From: Pseudomonadota bacterium
GTDB lineage: Bacteria > Pseudomonadota > Alphaproteobacteria > Acetobacterales > Acetobacteraceae
Assembly (NCBI GenBank): GCA_021818425.1
Contig: JAKAEC010000013.1
Span: forward strand, 1-38,354
Reading direction: 5' to 3'
Length of the DNA stretch: 38,354 nucleotides
Shown here one piece after another: positions 17,190 through 24,349 of this stretch. The notes below the pieces were generated by a model. It saw nothing but the letters and a program-made list of their open reading frames with translations, did no database searches and was not told the DNA's origin. The position numbers and the translations under genes were made by a program. Numbering within the stretch: the first letter of the stretch is position 1; every line of letters starts with the position of its first letter.

Positions 17190-18071
17190 ATGAGCGTTGC
17201 CACGCACGATGCGGAGGAGCCAGTGCGCCGGGCCCGTGAAATCGAAGATCCGACCAATCTTTATTTCATCCACCCCATCTCAGCCCGGCTGGTGCCGATC
17301 TTCGCCGAATACGGCATCACGCCCAACACCGTGTCGTTCGTCGGCATGGGCTGCGGCATTCTCGCTGGCGCTTCCTATTATTTCTACGGCGCGCAATGGG
17401 CCGCTAGCCTGGGCTTCGTGCTGATGCTCGCCTGGCATGTGATGGATGGGGCTGACGGCCAGCTTGCCCGCCTCACCAAAACGTATTCTGAGCTCGGCAA
17501 GGTGCTTGACGGCATTTGCGACTACGTCACCTTCACAGCCGTATATGTGGGTCTAGCCCTGGCGATGACCCGCCATATAGGTGGCTGGGCCTGGGCGCTG
17601 GTGACGTGCTCGGGTATAGCCCATGCCGTGCAATCTGCCGCTTATGAAATGCAGCGCCAGGATTATAATTTCCTAGGTTGGGGGCGGCAGTCCGCGGCCC
17701 TGCCAAAACTGGACACAACGCCGAACGGCCTCACCGGGCTGCTGCACCAACTGTATGCCCGAGTACAGCTATGGGCCAGCGGCGGGGCAACAGAATTCCG
17801 CGAGGAATTCGCTATCATACTGGCCACCGAGCCCGAGCGCGCAGCGACCCTACGCGCCGCCTACCGCGTAGCCTTCGCGCCAGCGATCCGCCGCTGGGGC
17901 ATACTCTGCGCCAACTACCGCACATTGGGTCTCTTCATCGCGGCCCTTATTAAGCAGCCGGCCCTGTATTTCGTGTTCGAAATTCTGGGCCTGGGTGCGG
18001 TTCTCATCGTCCTTTTGGAAGTACAGAAGGCGCATTATCGGTCATTCCTGGTGCAGATCAGGGTTACCTAG
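17190..18071 (+). CDS. CDP-alcohol phosphatidyltransferase, predicted CDP-inositol:lipid phosphoinositol transferase
   Basis: A 293-residue membrane protein with a complete CDP-OH-P motif, D-x2-DG-x2-AR-x8-G-x3-D-x3-D, at residues 86-111 (DGADGQLAR ... GKVLDGICD). About six hydrophobic helices are visible. Its ATG directly follows the stop of the cytidylyltransferase gene. In hyperthermophiles the equivalent DIPPS domain joins CDP-inositol with inositol phosphate. Here, in a sphingolipid cluster, ceramide is the likely acceptor, giving inositol-phosphoceramide. Diacylglycerol or inositol phosphate as acceptor cannot be excluded. The enzyme class is certain; the acceptor is inference. Confidence 0.85.
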   Translation: MSVATHDAEEPVRRAREIEDPTNLYFIHPISARLVPIFAEYGITPNTVSFVGMGCGILAGASYYFYGAQWAASLGFVLMLAWHVMDGADGQLARLTKTYSELGKVLDGICDYVTFTAVYVGLALAMTRHIGGWAWALVTCSGIAHAVQSAAYEMQRQDYNFLGWGRQSAALPKLDTTPNGLTGLLHQLYARVQLWASGGATEFREEFAIILATEPERAATLRAAYRVAFAPAIRRWGILCANYRTLGLFIAALIKQPALYFVFEILGLGAVLIVLLEVQKAHYRSFLVQIRVT

Positions 18072-18125
18072 AGCCAGCTTCACATATCTGGCCACCGGCA
18101 CACTCGCAATCGGGTCAAACAGATA

Positions 18126-19214
18126 TCATCGCACTCTGAAACCTACACCACCCGCATGGCCACGCTCGAGCAACCAGCCGCCGAGCGCCAACAGCAACAA
18201 CGAGGGGGCAAGGGCCGAGAATGCCGGATTCACCGCTAGCAGCAGTCCCAGATAAAAGGTGATCCGCTGTACCAGCACGAACGCCATCCCCAGCAGCGCG
18301 CCTATGACAATCTGCCGCCCCGCCCCGCCCGAACGCTGCGGCCCAAACACAAACGGTGCGGCGATTAGCGCCATGCCAATCAGCGAAAGCGGAACCGCCA
18401 CCATGCGCCAAAAGCTCTGCTCATATACTAGCGCCTGCTGATGTTGCCGCTTCAGCTCGCGCGTATAGGCGTACAGCGCGAGCGGCGGCATCGTCTGGGG
18501 AGGAATGGCCAGCAATTGCAATTGTTGCGTGGAAAGAAACGGCTTCCAACTCAGTTTTACGGGCTTATCCGTCACAGTCTGTCCATCGCTAACAACGTCG
18601 CGGGTCACGCCCGTGAGGGTCCACTGACCATCTGCCTGGGGTGCGGCGTTGTCCGCTTCGATCAAGCTTTGTAGTTCACCAGAGGGCGCAAAGGTGAAAA
18701 TCGTTACGCCATGTAGCGCCGCGCCGGCAAAACTTTGTACATTAAGGAATACCCCGTTTTTCTGGGCCCAGAAACCGCCATGCGAAAGCCCCGGCAACGC
18801 AGACCCCAAGGCGCCGGCGCGTTCGCGCTGCGCGGCTTGCTGGGCGGGCGGGATGACAAACTGCGCAAGACAAAACAGCGCGACAATCACCGGCAAGCAA
18901 AGTTTCACCACTGCGCCGATGATTCTGGCCTGGGAAACACCAAAGCTGCGCAGGGCGGTCAACTCCGAATGCTTGGCCAACGCACCCAGCGCCAGCAACG
19001 CAGCGAGCAGCATGGAAACCGGCGCCAGCTGTAACAGCAGGTCTGGCGCAGTCAACAGCGTGTAGCTCAGCGCATCGCCGAGACGGTAATGCCCCTGGCC
19101 AACAAAGCCCAGCTGTTCGACGAAGGTGAGCAAGCTGAACAAGACAGTCAGCCCAGCGGCGATCAGCAGGAAACTCCGGGCAACCGCCCCGCCAATATAG
19201 CGATCAAGCAGCAT
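18126..19214 (-). CDS. lptG: LptG/YjgQ-family permease
   Basis: A 362-residue inner-membrane protein of the LptF/LptG (YjgP/YjgQ) family: helices near residues 12-32, 55-85 and 100-125, then a periplasmic beta-jellyroll-like region (about 130-260), then three C-terminal helices. In LPS export LptF and LptG form the channel of the LptB2FG ABC transporter that lifts lipid from the inner membrane. It overlaps the upstream lptF gene by 11 bases. No lptB or lptC is nearby. Sitting inside the sphingolipid-inositol cluster, it may serve sphingolipid export instead of, or as well as, LPS. This may also be the only lptG of the genome. Confidence 0.85.
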   Translation of the reverse strand: MLLDRYIGGAVARSFLLIAAGLTVLFSLLTFVEQLGFVGQGHYRLGDALSYTLLTAPDLLLQLAPVSMLLAALLALGALAKHSELTALRSFGVSQARIIGAVVKLCLPVIVALFCLAQFVIPPAQQAAQRERAGALGSALPGLSHGGFWAQKNGVFLNVQSFAGAALHGVTIFTFAPSGELQSLIEADNAAPQADGQWTLTGVTRDVVSDGQTVTDKPVKLSWKPFLSTQQLQLLAIPPQTMPPLALYAYTRELKRQHQQALVYEQSFWRMVAVPLSLIGMALIAAPFVFGPQRSGGAGRQIVIGALLGMAFVLVQRITFYLGLLLAVNPAFSALAPSLLLLALGGWLLERGHAGGVGFRVR

Positions 19215-20370
19215 CTTGCCCGCCAGCCGGCATCCAGCTCATCTGCGGCGGGTGAACCGGGGGTACCGGCATCTCGGGCTCCGTCCCGAAGGGTAGCCGC
19301 CGCACAACTCGCCGGGCTGAAGGCGCACACCATATGAGCAGGGTGGCTAGCGCCAGGGCCGCGGGGGCCCACCACAACCCCGGTACCCGCCCTACCACGC
19401 CGTGCTGCACCCAAACTCGGGCCGTGGTACAGAGCAAGTAATAGATGCAATAGGCCAAAATGGCTGGGCCAAAACGTGCATAGCGACTCTGCCGCGGACG
19501 GCCCCTGCTCAAGGCGGCACCCAATAAGGCCAATAACAGCGTAGAAAACCCCGTGGAAAACCTCCATTGCCGTTCGGCAATGTCAGCAGCGTCAGATGCG
19601 GCCAAAAGATGCGCAGTGGTCGCAGCAACAGGGCTGTAGCCCCCACCACCCGCCACGCGGCCATCCGGGTTCAAATTCAGCCCCTCGGCCACGAGGGACC
19701 GGTCCTGCTCCGGATGGCCATGATCGAACTGGTAAACATGCACGCCAGAGAGATGCACGCTGCGCTGCCCATTTTGCACCGGCACGGCTGGATTGGCGCG
19801 ACGGGCGAAGATCACTTCGATATGCGCGCCTTTGCGCTTGGCAATGAACACATTCTGCGCCGCACCGTGAGGACCGGCTCGCTTGCCCAGAAATACAACC
19901 TGCGCGCCGTCGTGGCTGGCATAGAAAGTACCGGGCTCCATTGCGTTCACATCCAGTTCCGCCGCCGCGCGGCGGGAAATCTCATGCGAGGTGGCATATG
20001 CCCAGGGCCGCACAAACAACGACAATCCCCCCACGCACATCGCCAGCCCCAGTGCCAGTCCCAGCACGGGACGTAGGAACTGGCGAGGCCCCATGCCCAG
20101 CGCCAGCATGGCCGTAATCTCGCTATCCGCCTGCAGGCGACCAAACGCCGCCACCACCGCAATGAACAACGAGATGGGAATTAACACCTCCAACGCGATA
20201 AGGAGTTTGAGTGAGGTCAGTGCTGCGATTGTGCCTACGGGCAGCAACCCGTTCACCGCATCTGATAGCATTCCCGTCAAGCTATATCCGGCGAACAGCA
20301 GAACAAATAGGCAAAGCACCCCAGCGAAGGGCCGCAAAATCTCACCAATAAGATAGCTGTCTGTCTTCAA
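19204..20370 (-). CDS. lptF: LptF/YjgP-family permease
   Basis: A 388-residue member of the LptF family with N-terminal TDSYLIGEILRPFAGVLCLF, the conserved LIPISLFIAVVAAFGRLQADSE-type block, a periplasmic domain and a C-terminal helix bundle. The frame runs to 20589, but no ATG lies near the family N terminus; TTG at 20370 (LKTDSYLIGEIL) is the best start, with GGAGAG about 15 bases upstream. The start is therefore uncertain. It leads an lptF-lptG pair divergent from acp-spt. The partner and likely substrate are discussed under lptG and in the findings. Confidence 0.83.
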   Translation of the reverse strand: MKTDSYLIGEILRPFAGVLCLFVLLFAGYSLTGMLSDAVNGLLPVGTIAALTSLKLLIALEVLIPISLFIAVVAAFGRLQADSEITAMLALGMGPRQFLRPVLGLALGLAMCVGGLSLFVRPWAYATSHEISRRAAAELDVNAMEPGTFYASHDGAQVVFLGKRAGPHGAAQNVFIAKRKGAHIEVIFARRANPAVPVQNGQRSVHLSGVHVYQFDHGHPEQDRSLVAEGLNLNPDGRVAGGGGYSPVAATTAHLLAASDAADIAERQWRFSTGFSTLLLALLGAALSRGRPRQSRYARFGPAILAYCIYYLLCTTARVWVQHGVVGRVPGLWWAPAALALATLLIWCAPSARRVVRRLPFGTEPEMPVPPVHPPQMSWMPAGGQDAA

Positions 20371-20593
20371 GGCGCCAAACCAATTCTCTCCGGCGTATCT
20401 AACCTTGTCGTCCCCCGCCAGAGCGGCTGCACCAGGCCAAAGGCTCCATTCGTCCAGAAGGCTCGTGACAATACTATGCCCGATCTTTAATAGAGCAGGC
20501 AGGTAATTTATATAGTTTTTATTGCACGGTTGCCATCTCTCCTCTTGCGGGATTGTCGTGCATGGAACGTCCGAGGGAGCCATACGCAACCAA
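20371..20593. promoter_or_regulatory. Divergent promoter region between lptF and acp
   Basis: 223 bases separating divergent lptF (minus) and acp-spt (plus). It contains an AT-rich core near 20488-20525. A weak plus-strand promoter-like pair is GTGACA, a 17-base spacer, then TAATAG. No firm operator was found. A shared control region for lipid export and synthesis would be consistent with the layout. Confidence 0.35.
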
Positions 20594-20845
20594 ATGACTG
20601 ATCAAGCCAATGAAGTCCGTGAGATTATCTTCGGCACACTGCAAGCCGCGTTGCCGCAAGCGCGGCCACTGTCCAACGAGACCCATATTATCGAGGATTT
20701 GGGGCTCGATTCTGTCGCGGTGATGGATTTCGTGATGGAAATCGAGGACAAGCTTGATATCTCCGTGCCACTAGACAAGATCGCCGAGGTGGAAACGTTG
20801 GGCGATCTTGTTGCCACCGTTCAGCGCCTGAAGGAAGCCGCGTAG
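20594..20845 (+). CDS. Acyl carrier protein dedicated to sphingolipid synthesis
   Basis: An 83-residue acidic ACP with the phosphopantetheine-attachment serine in GLDSVAVMDF (S40). The frame runs back to 20522, but ATG 20594 gives the normal ACP length; AGGGAG lies about 15 bases upstream. The serine palmitoyltransferase gene begins 4 bases after its stop, which marks it as the acyl donor carrier for that enzyme, charged by the fatty acyl-AMP ligase at 12126. It is distinct in context from housekeeping AcpP, which lies with fab genes. Confidence 0.9.
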   Translation: MTDQANEVREIIFGTLQAALPQARPLSNETHIIEDLGLDSVAVMDFVMEIEDKLDISVPLDKIAEVETLGDLVATVQRLKEAA

Positions 20846-20849
20846 CTAG

Positions 20850-22064
20850 ATGGCATTGCTCGACAAATACGCTTCCCTGGCGGCGCAGTACCGCCAGTTG
20901 GAAGAAGCTGGCGCGAACCCCTTCAATGTCCCGTTCGACGAGGTGCTTTCTCCGACCGAGGCGATTATATCGGGGCGGAAGACGTTGCTTCTCGGCACCA
21001 ACAATTATCTCGGCCTCACCTACGACCCGGCGGTGATCGACGCCGCCAACGCCGCCACCAGCGCCATGGGGAGCGGCACCACTGGCTCGCGTATTGCCAA
21101 CGGCAGCTATGACAGCCATGCCCGGCTGGAAGCAGCCCTGGCCGACTTCTACGGACGCAAACACGGCTTGGTATTCTCCACCGGATACCAAGCCAACCTT
21201 GGCATCATCTCTGCCCTCGCAGGCAAGGGCGACCACCTGCTGCTGGACGCGGACTCTCATGCCTCCATCTATGACGGCGCGCGGCTTGGCCATGCCCAAG
21301 TTACACGCTTCCGCCATAATAGCCCGGACGACCTCGCCAACCGCCTGCGTCGCTTGGCGGGTGAGCCGGGCGAGAAGATCGTTATCGTCGAGGGCATTTA
21401 CTCCATGCTGGGCGACACTGCCCCCCTAAAGGAATTTGCCGCCGTGAAACGCGAGTATGGCGCTTATTTGGTGGTGGACGAGGCCCACTCGCTGGGCGTT
21501 CTTGGCGCCACCGGCCGTGGTCTCGCCGAGCTGGCCGGCATCGAGACAGATGCGGATTTCATCGTTGGCACCTTCTCTAAGAGCCTCGCGGGTATTGGCG
21601 GTTTCGCGGTCACGGATATAGAAGGCGCAGATATTCTGCGCGTTGTTTCCCGACCGTATATGTTCACCGCTTCCTTGCCGCCCGCCAATATCGCCGCCAC
21701 ATTAGCCGCTTTGCAGCAGTTGCGCGCAAGGCCGGAGCTGCGCCGCAGCCTCAACGAAAACGCGCTGCGACTTTACAATGGACTTGCGGGTCTGGGTTTC
21801 GAGCTTGGCCCCGAACCCAACCCCGTTGTTTCTGCCGTCATGCCCTCGGCAGAGGCTGCCTTCGGTTTCTGGGCAGCTTTGCTGAAGGCCGGGCTTTACA
21901 CTAATGTTAGTCTGCCGCCTGCTACACCCAAGGGGCTGGCTCTGTTACGCTCCAGCGTCAGCGCCGCCCATAGTTCGAAGCAGATCGACCACGCCATAGC
22001 CCTGTTCGCCGAAACCGGAAGGGAATTGGGCCTGTTGAATGCCGAAATGGCGGCGTTGAAATAG
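20850..22064 (+). CDS. spt: Serine palmitoyltransferase
   Basis: Spt condenses L-serine with an acyl thioester to 3-ketosphinganine, the committed step of sphingolipid synthesis, in the cytoplasm. This 404-residue alpha-oxoamine synthase has GTNNYLGL (49-56), NGSYDSHARLE (84-93), the PLP-stacking His in DADSHASIYDG (H137), VVDEAHSLGVLG (D210, H213) and the Schiff-base lysine in GTFSKSLAGIGG (K244). The GTFSKS form and the preceding ACP gene separate it from AKB ligase and BioF. The ribosome site AAGGAAG lies in the end of acp. A GT4 glycosyltransferase and a PIG-L deacetylase follow at once, probably in the same transcript. Confidence 0.93.
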   Translation: MALLDKYASLAAQYRQLEEAGANPFNVPFDEVLSPTEAIISGRKTLLLGTNNYLGLTYDPAVIDAANAATSAMGSGTTGSRIANGSYDSHARLEAALADFYGRKHGLVFSTGYQANLGIISALAGKGDHLLLDADSHASIYDGARLGHAQVTRFRHNSPDDLANRLRRLAGEPGEKIVIVEGIYSMLGDTAPLKEFAAVKREYGAYLVVDEAHSLGVLGATGRGLAELAGIETDADFIVGTFSKSLAGIGGFAVTDIEGADILRVVSRPYMFTASLPPANIAATLAALQQLRARPELRRSLNENALRLYNGLAGLGFELGPEPNPVVSAVMPSAEAAFGFWAALLKAGLYTNVSLPPATPKGLALLRSSVSAAHSSKQIDHAIALFAETGRELGLLNAEMAALK

Positions 22065-22072
22065 CTGCACCC

Positions 22073-23242
22073 ATGCGCCAAGTCGGAGTCTTCCGCCATA
22101 ATTTGTTCAAGCTTTCCGAGCCTTTCATCCCCCAGCAGGCGCAGCGCCTGCAGCGCTACCGCCCGCTTTATCTAGGCCGGTTGCGTTATGGCTCGGCCCC
22201 GCCGGGAGCAGAAGCGCTGTTACTGGAAGACCTCGCCCCTAAAATGCGCCTACTGCCCGCCGCTTGGCACATGCTCTCCGTCAGCCCGCATCCCTACCTC
22301 TACATGCTGGAAGGAAGGCGGCTCGATCTCATCCACGCCCATTTCGGAGTGGAGGGCGTGTACGCCTTGCCTTTGGCCGCCAATCTGAACGTGCCGCTCA
22401 TTACCACCTTTCACGGCTTCGACGCCACGCTGGCGCCGTTCGGCCTGCTCGCTAACCCGGCCTGGGTACATTACGCGCTGAGACGCGGGCGGCTTGCGCG
22501 GCAGGGCAACCTATTTCTCGCCGCCTCCAACTTCCTACGGGAGAAGCTGCTGGCGCTGGATTTCCCACCCGAGCTCGTGCAGACACATTATATCGGCGTG
22601 GATACCAGTGCCATCGCACCACGCACCCCTGCACAAGAGGAATCTTGCATCCTGCATGTCGCACGACTGGAGGAGGTGAAAGGTACCGAATATCTGATCC
22701 GTGCCTTCGCACTTATCGCTCCGCACAATCAGACAGCTCAGCTGGTCATCATCGGCGACGGCAAGCTGCGCAAAAGCCTTGAGCGACTGGCGCGGGAAAC
22801 CCACCTAGCCGAACGCATCCACTTCCTGGGCGCGCTCCCCCATGCCGAGGTTCTAATCTGGATGCGCCGTGCCGCAATGCTTGCCCTGCCCAGCATTAAA
22901 ACTAGTTCGGGGCGGGAGGAGGGGCTCGGTATGGTGATGTTAGAAGCCGCAGCCACTGGCGTGGCCAGCATCGGCTCACGCGTTGGCGGCATTCCCGAAG
23001 GTATCGCGGAAGGAGAAACCGGCTTCTTGGTGCCTGAACGCGATCCGGAGGCCCTCGCCACCGCCATTGGTACGTTGCTTGCCAATCCCAGCTTGCGCGT
23101 GCGCATGGGCGAGGCCGCCCGCCGCCGCGTGGAACAGCATTTCAACCTTGCCCACCAAACCGCGGTACTGGAAGACATTTATGACGGGCTGCTCAGCGCC
23201 CGCGAGAATGGTGGGGCGGCCGCGCGCCAGGAAAATAGATGA
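22073..23242 (+). CDS. GT4 glycosyltransferase, predicted sphingolipid headgroup transferase
   Basis: A 389-residue retaining GT-B enzyme. Visible features are HAHFGVEG (about 85-92), TTFHGFD, the donor-site segment ILHVARLEEVKGTEYLIRAF, and the EX7E motif region REEGLGMVMLEAAATG. It starts 8 bases after spt and overlaps the PIG-L deacetylase by ATGA. A GT4 plus PIG-L pair acting on inositol is exactly how GPI anchors (PIG-A, PIG-L) and mycothiol (MshA, MshB) begin, with GlcNAc transfer and then deacetylation. I infer an N-acetylhexosaminyl transfer to an inositol-phosphoceramide; the sugar cannot be read from sequence. Confidence 0.85.
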   Translation: MRQVGVFRHNLFKLSEPFIPQQAQRLQRYRPLYLGRLRYGSAPPGAEALLLEDLAPKMRLLPAAWHMLSVSPHPYLYMLEGRRLDLIHAHFGVEGVYALPLAANLNVPLITTFHGFDATLAPFGLLANPAWVHYALRRGRLARQGNLFLAASNFLREKLLALDFPPELVQTHYIGVDTSAIAPRTPAQEESCILHVARLEEVKGTEYLIRAFALIAPHNQTAQLVIIGDGKLRKSLERLARETHLAERIHFLGALPHAEVLIWMRRAAMLALPSIKTSSGREEGLGMVMLEAAATGVASIGSRVGGIPEGIAEGETGFLVPERDPEALATAIGTLLANPSLRVRMGEAARRRVEQHFNLAHQTAVLEDIYDGLLSARENGGAAARQENR

Positions 23243-23985
23243 CCCGCACCGTGGTGGTGGCCGCGCACCCTGACGATGAAATCCTCTGGCTGTCTTCCGC
23301 CGTGGAAAAGGCCGACCCCGTGGTGCTGTGCTTTGGCGCGCCCCACGGCAAACCAGAAAAGGTGCAAGCTCGTGCAAACGCCGTCGCCGCCCTCAAACTC
23401 CCTCGCCTCGTCAACCTCGCCATTCCGGAAAGCGGCAGCCGCCTACATGTGGATTGGCAAAACCCTATACTCACCAAAACGGGCATCGCCATCACTGAAC
23501 CCGAGGCCCAAATCCGTTACGATACCAATTTTACAACCCTTATTGAAAAACTCCGCCCGATTCTCACGGGTGCCGCGGATGTTTATACCCACAACCCTTG
23601 GGGTGAATACGGCCACCCCGAACATATCCAGCTTCACCGCGCCGTCGTGGAGCTGCAAAAAGAGCTAAGTTTTACCATCTGGTTCTCGAACTACATGGCC
23701 CCCCTTAACCGGCCACTCATCCGCTCACTCCACCTCACACCGCTTTGGGCCAAAAAAAGCGTGGCGGTGCCAGATGTGCGCGTTGCCCGCCGCCTGCGCG
23801 CCATCTATCTGCGCCACCGCGTCTGGACTTGGTCCCTCTTCCACCGCTGGCCCGCCGTGGAAACGCTCTACGCCCAGCCTCCAGGCCGGCGTGAGGGCTG
23901 GCACAGTTTGGTGGGCGAAACGCTGGTGGACGTGACGAAGCTGCGCTGGTGGCGGGGAACTCAGGCGGCAAGGTGGGTAGTTTAG
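23239..23985 (+). CDS. PIG-L/LmbE family deacetylase
   Basis: A 248-residue zinc-dependent deacetylase of the PIG-L family. AHPDDE (residues 9-14) and HNPWGEYGHPEH (118-129) supply the zinc ligands and the catalytic Asp. The family removes N-acetyl from GlcNAc linked to inositol (PIG-L, MshB) or from related amino sugars. ATGA overlap with the preceding GT4 implies sequential action on the same product, giving a free amine and so a positive charge on the lipid headgroup. The segment after residue 150 is basic (VARRLRAIYLRHR), which could favour membrane contact. Confidence 0.88.
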   Translation: MTRTVVVAAHPDDEILWLSSAVEKADPVVLCFGAPHGKPEKVQARANAVAALKLPRLVNLAIPESGSRLHVDWQNPILTKTGIAITEPEAQIRYDTNFTTLIEKLRPILTGAADVYTHNPWGEYGHPEHIQLHRAVVELQKELSFTIWFSNYMAPLNRPLIRSLHLTPLWAKKSVAVPDVRVARRLRAIYLRHRVWTWSLFHRWPAVETLYAQPPGRREGWHSLVGETLVDVTKLRWWRGTQAARWVV

Positions 23986-24349
23986 GGCAGAAAATAGTCG
24001 CATTATTTTGTTTTGCTGAGAGAGCCTTGCCTCTCATGGATACATTCATCTGATAAAACTCTAAAAACCAAAATGGACGGGCTGAAGGGCTTCCCGCAGA
24101 CACTCGAGGCGGCCTCCCCCAGACGCGGATCCAGACCCGCCTCGTTCATCTGCTGCGCCATTCTATGAACTTCGGCTGCAGGTTATGATATCGATTGGGA
24201 AAAAGTAATCGCCTAATCACAGATTTCAGTTGATATAGGTTTATCCTAAATCACGACCAAAAATCATGTGGACCCTTTTCTTCGAAAACAGAAACTTGTT
24301 GCTCTAAACAACCAGCATCCCGTTATTTCATAAATTCCCTACTCGCATT
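23986..24349. other. AT-rich gap with a transposase scrap
   Basis: 364 bases between the deacetylase and flippase ends, clearly richer in A+T than the rest. Apart from the IS256 fragment (24073-24180) and a 6-bp stem at 24017-24036 without a proper U-tract, I see no gene or repeat. Confidence 0.5.
24073..24180 (+). mobile_element. Fragment of an IS256-family transposase
   Basis: Frame one reads MDGLKGFPQTLEAA; one frameshift later PQTRIQTRLVHLLRHSMNF follows. Together these match the conserved DGLKGFP...VQTCIVHLIRNS.NFV core of IS256-family transposases. Only about 35 codons remain and no terminal repeats were found, so it is a dead remnant. Confidence 0.75.

Noticed and set aside
24017-24036. 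Hairpin after the PIG-L gene as a terminator
   Set aside because: Only a 6-bp stem with an 8-base loop, and no U-tract on the correct side on either strand.
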